A stretch of 64,000 bases of DNA from Streptomyces collinus (GTDB taxonomy: Bacteria > Actinomycetota > Actinomycetes > Streptomycetales > Streptomycetaceae). The translations under genes were made by a program, and so were the position numbers. The stretch's first letter is position 1, and each line of letters opens with the position of its first letter. The stretch covers positions 5,704,001 to 5,768,000 of the forward strand of contig NZ_CP133771.1 in the NCBI RefSeq assembly GCF_031348265.1. The letters run 5' to 3'. The notes beneath the pieces are model-generated. The model searched no databases. It saw only the letters and a program-made list of their open reading frames with translations, and was not told where the DNA came from. Shown piece by piece: positions 19,515 through 27,005 of the stretch.

Positions 19515-20340
19515 GCCGGCGGGCGACCCGGCGGGTCACCAGCAGGCCCGCCACCGCGACCGCTCCGGCCCCGGCGACGGCCCAGGCCGGCCCCAGGTCG
19601 GAGGAGTTCGGCGTGACGGCGGCACCGCTGCCGCCAGCGGGGACGCCCTTGGGCGAGGACTCCATGCCGCTGAACGTCTGGGTCGCCAGGGCCAGGTTCT
19701 TGTCCTCGGCGCTGCCCCAGGCGTAGACGACGTTGCTGGTGCCTTCGCCGAGCTTCAGGTCGGCCGGGCCTATGGCCACGGTGTCCGTACCGGCGAGCAC
19801 CACATCCGCGTTGATCGTGCCCGCGTCGACCTCGGCGGTGTCCTCCTTCGGGTTGGTCAGGTTGCTGAACACCGGCTGTCCGCCGGCCCGGACGTCGACG
19901 GCCGGTGCGGCCGCGACATGGCGGACCGTCAGACGGGACTTGCCCGCGTCGACCTGGGAGACGTCGTTGGTGAAAGCCGTCAACTGGGGATCGCCGTTGG
20001 CGGAGAGGTGGGCGGCGACCGTCGCGTTCGCGCCCTCCGGCACCTCGATCTTCTTCTCCAGGGCCGGAGTTCCGCCCGGTCCCTTGCCTGCTTCGAAGAT
20101 CTGGATGTCGTAACTCCCGGCGTCGAGGGACAGCGGGTCCGTCACGGTGCCGGGCTTGAAGTCGCCGATCAGTTCATCGCCGTTGGCGTACACGTCCACG
20201 GTCATACCGGGGATGCCGTGGAAGACGGACACCATGGCCTTGTCCTGCTGCTGGGCGGCCAGGGCCGGCGCGGAGACGCCGAGGGCCAGGGCGCAGGCTC
20301 CGGTCGAGGCGGCGATGGCGAGGCGAGTGCGTGAAATCAT
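19507..20340 (-). CDS. Secreted DUF4397 protein with C-terminal membrane anchor
   Basis: A 277-residue surface protein with a signal peptide (about 1-30, ending ALAAQ), two DUF4397 beta domains (starting MVSVFHGIPGMTVDVYANG and LTVRHVAAAPAVDVRAGG), a Gly/Pro linker, a C-terminal membrane segment (about 252-270) and an RRVARRRG tail. This is the layout of a sortase substrate, but no LPXTG motif is visible; PNSSDLGP stands where it would be. ATG 20340 is taken because GAAGGG lies about ten bases upstream. It lies between litS and the class F sortase gene. Confidence 0.88.
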   Translation of the reverse strand: MISRTRLAIAASTGACALALGVSAPALAAQQQDKAMVSVFHGIPGMTVDVYANGDELIGDFKPGTVTDPLSLDAGSYDIQIFEAGKGPGGTPALEKKIEVPEGANATVAAHLSANGDPQLTAFTNDVSQVDAGKSRLTVRHVAAAPAVDVRAGGQPVFSNLTNPKEDTAEVDAGTINADVVLAGTDTVAIGPADLKLGEGTSNVVYAWGSAEDKNLALATQTFSGMESSPKGVPAGGSGAAVTPNSSDLGPAWAVAGAGAVAVAGLLVTRRVARRRG

Positions 20341-20432
20341 GGGAATCATCCCTTCGAACGGAGCTCCGTACGGTGCGGAGTCTCGGTCCTGTTTCAGGTG
20401 TGGGGGCCGCCGTGGATGCGCGTAGGCCGGCC

Positions 20433-21029
20433 CTAGAGGCCCGTGTCGTGGACCGGGGGCTGCTCTATCGCCTGGCGGAGCCGGTGCAGGCCGCGGCGGG
20501 CGTGGCTCTTGACGGTCCCCAGGGGCATGCCGGTCCGCTCCGCGATCTGCGCCTGGGTCAGGTCCTCGTAGAAGGCCATGCACAGCACCTCCCGTTGCCG
20601 GCACGGCAGTTGTGCCAGGGCGTCGATGAGCAGCACCCGGTCCAGGACGCGGTCCGGTGCCGCCTCCTCGGGCCCGGTGGCGTCCGCGTCGCGGCCGGCC
20701 GAGTCGATGAGTGTCAGACGCCGCGTCCGGGCCGCCAGCGCGTCGACGATCTTGCGGCGGGTGATGCCGACCAGCCAGGCGCCGAGCGGACCCCGTTCCG
20801 GGCGGAATCCGGCCCGGCCGTGCCAGGCGCCGAGGAAGACCTGCTGGGTCACGTCCTCCGCCTCGTAGGTGTCGCCGAGCAGTCGGGTGGCCATGGTGTG
20901 GACGAGCGAGCCCCATCGCCGGTAGATCGCGGCGAACGCCTCCTCGTCGGCGGCGACGAGGCCACGGGCCAGTTCCTCCTCGTACCGCGTTTCCTCGGAG
21001 GGGGCGGTAATGCGCGTGTTGGTGATCAT
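20433..21029 (-). CDS. litS: ECF sigma factor LitS
   Basis: A 198-residue ECF sigma factor. Region 2 (YRRWGSLVHTMATRLLGDTYEAEDVTQQVFL) and region 4 (LPCRQREVLCMAFYEDLTQAQIA and GTVKSHARRGLHRL) are complete. AGGAGG sits nine bases before ATG 21029. In S. coelicolor LitS is needed for light-induced carotenoid production, and the divergent litR here supports the same assignment. A zinc-finger anti-sigma gene closes its operon. Its own promoter region carries GAACAC next to the LitR palindrome, so both LitR repression and self-activation are plausible. Confidence 0.92.
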   Translation of the reverse strand: MITNTRITAPSEETRYEEELARGLVAADEEAFAAIYRRWGSLVHTMATRLLGDTYEAEDVTQQVFLGAWHGRAGFRPERGPLGAWLVGITRRKIVDALAARTRRLTLIDSAGRDADATGPEEAAPDRVLDRVLLIDALAQLPCRQREVLCMAFYEDLTQAQIAERTGMPLGTVKSHARRGLHRLRQAIEQPPVHDTGL

Positions 21030-21129
21030 GGCCTGGTTCCTCCTGCAGGGCGTCGCGCTGGGACGGAAGGCCGTCTGCCGAACCGCACCGGTCGCGCTGT
21101 GCCGAGCCGCGACCCTGCGCTCGAAGCCA

Positions 21130-21140
21130 GTGTTCGGTGC
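21130..21140 (-). promoter_or_regulatory. Candidate LitS -35 element of litS
   Basis: GCACCGAACAC on the minus strand closely resembles motifs upstream of crtY (GCATCCGAACAC) and crtE (GCATCCGGAACAC). GAACA-type -35 elements are common for ECF sigma factors. It lies two bases from the LitR palindrome, so LitR bound there would block it. Confidence 0.55.
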
Positions 21141-21142
21141 AC

Positions 21143-21184
21143 AAACGACGCATCTCAACATGCGTCGTTTATGCGTCGTACAGT
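21143..21184 (+). promoter_or_regulatory. LitR operator with three half-sites and litR promoter
   Basis: A perfect 11-bp inverted repeat (aaacgacgcat 21143-21153, spacer ctcaac, atgcgtcgttt 21160-21170) is followed at once by a third half-site atgcgtcgt (21171-21179). A -35-like TCAACA (21155-21160) sits in the palindrome and a -10 TACAGT (21179-21184) 18 bases on, ending seven bases before ATG 21192. Three tandem half-sites over the -35 region recall the CarH operator. This is a strong candidate for the autorepression site of LitR. Confidence 0.8.
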
Positions 21185-21191
21185 CGGACGT

Positions 21192-22310
21192 ATGGGTGTA
21201 CACGAACGAGACAGCCAGGGCCGCGGATCCGAGAGCGCACCGGCCGGCGTCGGACTGACGACCGGGGAGGTGGCCAGGCGGCTGGGGGTCGCCCCCACCA
21301 CGGTCCGCACCTGGGACCGGCGCTACGGCCTGGGGCCCGACGCGCACACGGGCGGCCGGCACCGGCGGTGGACCCCCGTGGACGTGGCCCGGCTGGAGCG
21401 GATGTGCGCCCTGACGGCGACCGGGATACCGCCCGCCGAGGCGGCGCGCACGGTGCTCGACGAAGCGACGCAGGAGCGGACCCCGGCCGCCCCGGCACCC
21501 TCGGAGCCGGCCCCGGCCGCTCGGGCGGCCCCGGCACCCCCGGAGGCGGCCGGGGAAGCGGCGGGGGTGGAGGCCCCGGGCCGGAGGGACGAGGGCGGGG
21601 CACCGCGACCGTCCGTCCGCGCCCGCAGCCGGGCGGGCAGCGGGTTGCGCCTCGGGGACGTGCGTCAGGAGTGCAAGGGCATCGCCCGTGCCGCGCTGCG
21701 CCTCGACGCCTCCGCGCTCGACGAGCTGCTGGAGACCGCGATCGCCGAGCACGGGCTGGTGGCCGCCTGGACCGAGGTGATCATGCCGACCCTTCAGGCC
21801 GTCGGCCGCAAGTGGGAGAGCTCCGGCGAGAAGTACGTCGAGGTCGAGCACTTCCTGTCCTGGCACGTCTCCGGCGCGCTGCGGCGCGGGGCCCCGCCCA
21901 CGGCCGCCGACCGCCCGGGCGCCACCCTCGTGCTCGCCTGCGTGCCGGGCGAGAACCACACGCTGCCCCTGGAGGTGCTGGCCGCGGCGCTCGCCGAACG
22001 CGGTCTGCCGGTGCGCATGTTCGGCGGTGCGCTGCCGGTGGAGTCCCTCGTGACGGCCGTCCGCAGAACCGGTCCGGCCGCGGTGGCGCTGTGGGCGCAG
22101 TCCCGGACGACCGCCAGCCGCCCGCTGGCCCAGCACGTGGCCGCGATGGAGTGGGGCGTGCGGGGCGCCCGCCGCAAGCCGGTCGTCCTGACGATCGGGC
22201 CCGGCTGGAGCGGCCGGACCGTCCCCGGCCTGCCTCGCCCCACGGGGCTGGCCGAGGCCGTCGCGGTTCTGGAGACGGTCGTGTCGCGTCAGGGGACCGC
22301 ATCGCCATAG
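21192..22310 (+). CDS. litR: LitR, MerR-type cobalamin-binding light-sensing repressor
   Basis: A 372-residue regulator with an N-terminal MerR winged helix (LTTGEVARRLGVAPTTVRTWDRRYGL), an Ala/Pro-rich linker (about 95-150), a B12-cap four-helix bundle with a W..(10)..EH motif (KWESSGEKYVEVEHFL) and a C-terminal B12-binding Rossmann domain (VPGENHTLPLEVLAAAL, where His is the lower cobalt ligand). In the CarH/LitR family adenosylcobalamin supports DNA binding in the dark and light releases it. ATG 21192 lies seven bases past TACAGT, so the message is probably leaderless. Upstream ATG 21171 falls inside the operator. Confidence 0.93.
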   Translation: MGVHERDSQGRGSESAPAGVGLTTGEVARRLGVAPTTVRTWDRRYGLGPDAHTGGRHRRWTPVDVARLERMCALTATGIPPAEAARTVLDEATQERTPAAPAPSEPAPAARAAPAPPEAAGEAAGVEAPGRRDEGGAPRPSVRARSRAGSGLRLGDVRQECKGIARAALRLDASALDELLETAIAEHGLVAAWTEVIMPTLQAVGRKWESSGEKYVEVEHFLSWHVSGALRRGAPPTAADRPGATLVLACVPGENHTLPLEVLAAALAERGLPVRMFGGALPVESLVTAVRRTGPAAVALWAQSRTTASRPLAQHVAAMEWGVRGARRKPVVLTIGPGWSGRTVPGLPRPTGLAEAVAVLETVVSRQGTASP

Positions 22311-22318
22311 GGGCTGCT

Positions 22319-22330
22319 GCATCCGAACAC
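22319..22330 (+). promoter_or_regulatory. Candidate LitS -35 element of crtYTU
   Basis: GCATCCGAACAC, nearly the same as the motifs before litS and crtE, lies nine bases after the litR stop and about 105 bases before the crtY start. Sharing between three light-cluster promoters is the evidence; the -10 element is not clear. Confidence 0.5.
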
Positions 22331-22411
22331 GGGCACCCGCCGGAAGCGGTGAACGGACAGCACACGACGGACAGGGAACAGCCGACCGGTGGCCGGGAGC
22401 GGAGTGCGGAG

Positions 22412-22438
22412 ATGAGCGGCGCGTGGGGGGCCCGGTGA
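22412..22438 (+). CDS. Eight-codon leader ORF overlapping the crtY start
   Basis: ATG 22412 is preceded by GGAG seven bases upstream, encodes MSGAWGAR and stops at TGA 22436-22438, which overlaps the crtY GTG (22435) as GTGA. Such overlaps couple translation. crtY has only a weak ribosome site of its own, so ribosomes ending the leader could re-start on crtY. It is too short to prove by coding features. Confidence 0.4.
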   Translation: MSGAWGAR

Positions 22439-23649
22439 GCCGGGAACCGGTCGGCACGTCGGACGTGGTGGTCGTCGGGGGCGGTGCCGCCGGCCTCAGC
22501 CTCGCCCACCGGCTGGTCGAGACCGGCGTCGCGACCGTGACCGTGGTCGAACCGCCGGACGGTCCCGCGCGTCCCGCGGAGCGGACCTGGTGCTACTGGG
22601 ACCAGGGCGACGGTGACTTCGAGGAGGCGGTCACCGCCACCTGGCCCCTGCTGCGGGTGCACGGCCCGGACGGTGACCCGCTCACCGTCGATACGGCCCC
22701 CTGGCGCTACCGCATGGTGCGCTCCGCGGCCTTCGAACGACTCGTGCACGCCCGGCTGGCGCGCGCGCCCGGCGGGCGGCTGCTGCGTGCCACGGCCGGC
22801 ACGGTGCGCGACGTACCCGGAGGCGCGGAGGTCCGCTGTACGGCACAGGACGGCCGGACACTGACCCTGCGCTCCCGTTACGTGTTCGACTCGCGGCCCC
22901 TGCGGGCCCTGCCACCCGCCCGGACGCGGCTGCTTCAGCACTTCCGCGGCTGGTTCGTGCGCACCCGCGGCGACCGCTTCGACCCCGCGGTCGCCGACCT
23001 CATGGACTTCCGGGTGCCCCAGCCGCGCCACGGGCTCGCCTTCGGCTACGTCCTGCCGCTGGCCCCGGACCGGGCGCTCGTCGAGTACACCGAGTTCTCG
23101 CGGGCCCTGCTGACCACCGAGGCCTACGAGGCGGCGCTCGGGCACTACGCCCGCGAGGTGCTGCGCCTGGGCGAGTTCGGCGTGGAGAGCGCCGAGCAGG
23201 GCGTCATCCCCATGACCGACGCCCGTTTCCCCCGGCGGGCCGGGTCGGCCGTCTTCCGCATCGGGACGGCGGGCGGCGCGACCCGCCCCGCCACCGGCTA
23301 CACCTTCGCGGCGGTCCAGCGCCACAGCCGGGCCATCGCCGCCGCCCTGCACGACGGCCGCGCCACCGTGCCCGCACCGCACGGGAGGCGGGCCCTCGCC
23401 ATGGACGCCGTGCTGCTGCGGGCCCTGGACACCGGGCGGATCGACGGCCCCGAGTTCTTCACCGGCCTGTTCCGCCGGACGCCGGCGCCGCGTCTGCTGC
23501 GCTTCCTCGACGGCTCCACCTCGCTCCGGGAGGAGTGGGGCATCGGACTGCGCACCCCGGTGGGCCCGATGCTCCGCACCGCGCTCGAAGTGCCCTTCCT
23601 CCCCCGCCGCACCCACCCCGCCCCAGGAACCGGAGAGAACCACCGATGA
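22435..23649 (+). CDS. crtY: Lycopene beta-cyclase
   Basis: Cyclises both ends of lycopene to give beta-carotene, at the membrane. The 404-residue flavoprotein starts with a dinucleotide fold (VVVVGGGAAGLSLAHRL) and has the family blocks ERTWCYWDQ, MDFRVPQ, FGYVLPLAPDRALVEYTEFS, GVIPMTD and GGATRPATGYTF. GTG 22435 overlaps a short leader ORF; GTG 22423, four codons upstream, is an alternative. It opens the crtYTU run, with ATGA overlaps joining all three genes, downstream of litR. Confidence 0.95.
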   Translation: MSREPVGTSDVVVVGGGAAGLSLAHRLVETGVATVTVVEPPDGPARPAERTWCYWDQGDGDFEEAVTATWPLLRVHGPDGDPLTVDTAPWRYRMVRSAAFERLVHARLARAPGGRLLRATAGTVRDVPGGAEVRCTAQDGRTLTLRSRYVFDSRPLRALPPARTRLLQHFRGWFVRTRGDRFDPAVADLMDFRVPQPRHGLAFGYVLPLAPDRALVEYTEFSRALLTTEAYEAALGHYAREVLRLGEFGVESAEQGVIPMTDARFPRRAGSAVFRIGTAGGATRPATGYTFAAVQRHSRAIAAALHDGRATVPAPHGRRALAMDAVLLRALDTGRIDGPEFFTGLFRRTPAPRLLRFLDGSTSLREEWGIGLRTPVGPMLRTALEVPFLPRRTHPAPGTGENHR

Positions 23650-24362
23650 CCCTGCTGCGCGACCACGACCTGGCACGCGCCTTCGACCACGCGTCCCGCA
23701 CCTACGACCGCCTCACCGGCCTCAACCCCGGATACCGCGCCGACCTGCTGCGCTCGGCCCGCCGGCTGAAGCTCCCCGGGGACGGGGCCGGCCTGCACCT
23801 GCTCGATCTCGGCTGCGGCACCGGCGCCTCCACCCGGGCCCTGCTGCGAGCCGCGCCCCGGGCGCGGATCACCGCGGTGGACGCTTCCGCGGGCATGCTG
23901 CGCCGGGCGCTGGCCAAGCCGTGGCCCGACGGTGTGCGCTTCCTGCACCTGAGTGCCGAGGAACTCCACGCGGCCGGCGAAGGGCCCTTCGACGCGGTCT
24001 TCGCCGCCTACCTGTTCCGCAACGTCTCCGACCCGGACGGCGTCCTCGGCACGGTGCGCGCACTGCTGCGCCCGGGCGGAAGGCTCGCCGTCCACGAGTA
24101 CAGCCTCACCGGCTCGCCGGCACACCGGGCGCTGTGGACGGCCGTGTGCCAGGGCGTGATCATCCCGGCGGGCACGATCACCGGAGACCGGGCCCTGTAC
24201 CGGCACCTGTGGCACAGCGTCCTCGACTTCGACACCGCTTCCGCCTTCACCGGACGCCTGACGCGCGCCGGCTTCACGGGCGCGCGGGCCCTGCCCCTCG
24301 CCGGATGGCAGACCGGCATCACGCACACGTTCGTCGCCGCGGCGGGGGAGCCCGGCCGATGA
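23646..24362 (+). CDS. crtT: SAM-dependent methyltransferase CrtT
   Basis: A class I methyltransferase of 238 residues with the SAM loop LHLLDLGCGTGASTRAL, the acidic motif ITAVDASAGML and FDAVFAAYLFRNV. It resembles UbiE/quinone methyltransferases and sits between crtY and crtU with four-base overlaps on both sides, as in known Streptomyces crt clusters. Its reaction in carotenoid formation is not settled; the methyl shift in isorenieratene synthesis is done by CrtU itself, so CrtT may act on a different intermediate or a quinone. Confidence 0.88.
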   Translation: MTLLRDHDLARAFDHASRTYDRLTGLNPGYRADLLRSARRLKLPGDGAGLHLLDLGCGTGASTRALLRAAPRARITAVDASAGMLRRALAKPWPDGVRFLHLSAEELHAAGEGPFDAVFAAYLFRNVSDPDGVLGTVRALLRPGGRLAVHEYSLTGSPAHRALWTAVCQGVIIPAGTITGDRALYRHLWHSVLDFDTASAFTGRLTRAGFTGARALPLAGWQTGITHTFVAAAGEPGR

Positions 24363-25933
24363 GCCGCCCGACGAGCACCCGTCCGGCCGCCCGCCGCGGC
24401 CGGGACCGCAAGGCCGAGGTCCTCATGCCCGTCCCCGGCCGGGACGGGTTCACGCGCGAGGACGCGTCGTCCGTCGCCGTGGTGGGCGGCGGGATCGCCG
24501 GTCTCGCCGCCGCCACCGGACTGGCCGAACGCGGCGCCCGCGTGACCCTCTACGAACAGGAGGACTCCCTGGGCGGCCGCCTGGCCGGTCACCGCACCCG
24601 GCTGGCCGACGGCTCCGAGGTGACCATGAGCCGCGGCTTCCACGCCTTCTTCCGCCAGTACTACAACCTGCGCGGCCTGCTGCGGCGCACCGACCCCGCC
24701 CTGGCCCGCCTCACCCCGCTGCCCGACTACCCCCTGCGGCACAGCGGCGGGCTGACCGACAGCTTCGCCCGCGTCCCGCGCACCCCGCCCCTCAGCGCCC
24801 TCGGCTTCGTCGCCCTCAGCCCCACCTTCGGCCTGCGCGACCTCGCCGCCCTGGACGCCCGGGCGGCGCTGCCGCTGACGGACGTACGCGTGCCCGACGT
24901 GTACACACGCTTCGACGAGACCAGCGCGACCGCCTTCCTGGAACGCGTCCGCTTCCCCGAGGCCGCGCACCACCTGGCGTTCGAGGTCTTCTCCCGCAGC
25001 TTCTTCGCCGACCCGCGCGAACTCTCCGCCGCCGAGCTGATGCTGATGTTCCACATCTACTTCCTCGGCTCCTCGGAGGGGCTGCTCTTCGACGTACCCG
25101 ACGAGCCCTTCCCGCAGGCCCTGTGGGAGCCGCTCGCCGACTACCTCCGCCGCCTCGGCGCGACCGTCCGCACCGGCACCCCCGTCCACGGCGTGGAGCC
25201 CGACTCCGCAGGGGGAGCCGAGGTGCGCACCGGCACCGGCACCGGCCGGCACGACGCGGTGGTGCTCGCCCTCGACACCGCGGGACTGCGCCGGGTCGTC
25301 GCCGGCTCGCCCCGCCTCGGCACCGCCCCCTGGCGCGAGGACATCGCCGCCCTGCGCACCGCCCCGCCGTTCCTCGTCTCCCGGCTCTGGCTCGACCGGC
25401 CGGTCCGCGCCGACCGCCCCGGCTTCCTCGGCACCAGCGGCTACGACGGCCTCGACAACATCAGCGTCCTGGAACGCTACGAGGGCGAGGCCGCCCGCTG
25501 GGCCGCGCAACACGGGGGTTCCGTCGTCGAACTGCACGCCTACGCCGTCGACCCCGGCGCGGACCGGCAGACCGTGCAGGACGAACTGCTCGGGCAGCTG
25601 CGGCGGGTGTACCCGGAGACCCGTCAGGCGCGCCTCGTCGACGCCCGGCACGAGTGGCGCTCGGACTGTCCGCTCTTCCCGGTCGGCACCCACCACCGGC
25701 GCCCCACCGTACGGACCCCGCACCCGTGGCTGACGCTGGCCGGCGACGGACTCCGCTGCGACCTGCCCGTGGCCCTGATGGAACGCGCCGCCACCACCGG
25801 CTTCCTGGCCTCCAACGCCCTGCTCGCCCGGTGGGGCGTCCGCGGCCAGGTGCTGTGGACCGTGCCACGGGCGGGCCGTTCCCGGGTTCTGCGGGCACTC
25901 GGGGCGCTCGCGGATCGTCCTGCGCGCCGGTGA
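24359..25933 (+). CDS. crtU: Beta-carotene desaturase/methylase (isorenieratene synthase)
   Basis: A 524-residue CrtI-like oxidoreductase with the FAD fold VAVVGGGIAGLAAATGLAERG, then GGRLAGH, SRGFHAFFRQYYNLR and the C-terminal FAD block LTLAGDGLRCDLPVALMERAATTG. The family aromatises the beta-rings of beta-carotene with methyl migration to yield isorenieratene. About 50 residues precede the FAD fold, longer than usual, but the ATG at 24359 overlaps the crtT stop, which supports this start. The CrtU here lacks a Rieske domain; a Rieske protein is encoded by the convergent neighbour. Confidence 0.92.
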   Translation: MSRPTSTRPAARRGRDRKAEVLMPVPGRDGFTREDASSVAVVGGGIAGLAAATGLAERGARVTLYEQEDSLGGRLAGHRTRLADGSEVTMSRGFHAFFRQYYNLRGLLRRTDPALARLTPLPDYPLRHSGGLTDSFARVPRTPPLSALGFVALSPTFGLRDLAALDARAALPLTDVRVPDVYTRFDETSATAFLERVRFPEAAHHLAFEVFSRSFFADPRELSAAELMLMFHIYFLGSSEGLLFDVPDEPFPQALWEPLADYLRRLGATVRTGTPVHGVEPDSAGGAEVRTGTGTGRHDAVVLALDTAGLRRVVAGSPRLGTAPWREDIAALRTAPPFLVSRLWLDRPVRADRPGFLGTSGYDGLDNISVLERYEGEAARWAAQHGGSVVELHAYAVDPGADRQTVQDELLGQLRRVYPETRQARLVDARHEWRSDCPLFPVGTHHRRPTVRTPHPWLTLAGDGLRCDLPVALMERAATTGFLASNALLARWGVRGQVLWTVPRAGRSRVLRALGALADRPARR

Positions 25934-25937
25934 AGGG

Positions 25938-25981
25938 CCGCCGGACGGGCCCGGGCCGCTCAGCGCAGGCCCGTCCGGCGG
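25938..25981. terminator. Bidirectional terminator between crtU and the Rieske gene
   Basis: A perfect 14-bp inverted repeat (25938-25951 with 25968-25981) with a 16-base loop fills the 55-base gap between the convergent stops of the crtYTU and crtEIB operons. Confidence 0.8.
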
Positions 25982-25988
25982 GGTCGTG

Positions 25989-27005
25989 TCAGCCGGGGAA
26001 CCGCCCGGTGCTGCGCAACTCCCAGCGCCTCTCGGCGTAGGCCAGGTCGTCGCGCCACAGGCGCCCGGCCGTACCCCGCATCAGGGGGCGCAGCACGGGG
26101 GCGGAGGCCCGGGCCAGGGCGAAGCCGCGCCGGTCCGAAGCGGCGACGACCGCCTCGATCACGGCCGTCCGCGGCCGGTCCGCGTCCGCGGCGGTCAGCG
26201 GCGTGGCATGGGTCTCCACCACGGACGTGGCGCCCTCGCCGTCGGTGATGCGCATGACGACGGTGCGCGGCTCCGGCGCGGTGAACTCGGCCCGCACGGG
26301 CACCACCAGACGGCCCGCCACCCGGAAGGACACGTCGACCACGAAGGCGTCGTCCTCGTCGCCCCCCTCGCCGCCCTGCGGTTCCCGCACGACCGTCAGG
26401 TCGACGAAGGAGTACGGGTGGAACCACGACCCGTGCCACGGGTCGAGCCGGTTGGCCACCACGTCCTGCGGCTCGCACCGCCCGACCGCCGTGAACACCG
26501 CGTCCACCCCGCTGCCCGGCGCGGGACGGGCCGGAACCACGGGCCGCTCCGACGGCTCCTCGCCCCCGACCGCGTCCAGCCGCACCCACACCAGCACCCC
26601 GTCGTCGTGGACGGGGTACGGCTGCCAGCCGGCGAACGCGGCACCGTCCAGGGCCAGTCCGTGCCAGTGGCAGACCAGCGTGCCGCACACCACCCGGCTG
26701 TCCCGCAGCGGAGCACCGAGGTGCGGGCAGGCACCGGGGCCGGCCCGCAGATCACCCGCCTCCGAGCGCCACAGCACCACCTCGACGCCGCCGACGGTCC
26801 TGCCGTAGGGGCGGCCGGGGCGCACGGCCCGCGAGGCGCCGACGACGAACCAGTTGCCCGAGGGCCGAGCGGACGCCCGTTTGAGCGTGTCGGCGATCAA
26901 CGCCGGGCGGGCCGCGCGCCAGGTCGGCGTCTGCTCCGCCCAGGCCGGTCCACGACGGCGCCGCAGCGGCGACGTCCAGCGTGCCCTGTCCGCTCGCTCA
27001 CTCAC
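25989..27005 (-). CDS. Rieske 2Fe-2S protein in the crtV position
   Basis: The 338-residue product has a clear Rieske domain (C93-P-H95 and C112-H-W-H115, in CPHLG and CHWHG) after a 50-residue N-terminus, followed by a DUF5914-like domain that resembles oxygenase alpha subunits but without an obvious His/His/Asp mononuclear iron site. It overlaps the end of crtB by eight bases, so it is the last gene of crtEIB. In S. griseus and S. coelicolor the gene at this place is called crtV. It may supply electrons to CrtU or hydroxylate a carotenoid; both are inference. Confidence 0.85.
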   Translation of the reverse strand: MSERADRARWTSPLRRRRGPAWAEQTPTWRAARPALIADTLKRASARPSGNWFVVGASRAVRPGRPYGRTVGGVEVVLWRSEAGDLRAGPGACPHLGAPLRDSRVVCGTLVCHWHGLALDGAAFAGWQPYPVHDDGVLVWVRLDAVGGEEPSERPVVPARPAPGSGVDAVFTAVGRCEPQDVVANRLDPWHGSWFHPYSFVDLTVVREPQGGEGGDEDDAFVVDVSFRVAGRLVVPVRAEFTAPEPRTVVMRITDGEGATSVVETHATPLTAADADRPRTAVIEAVVAASDRRGFALARASAPVLRPLMRGTAGRLWRDDLAYAERRWELRSTGRFPG

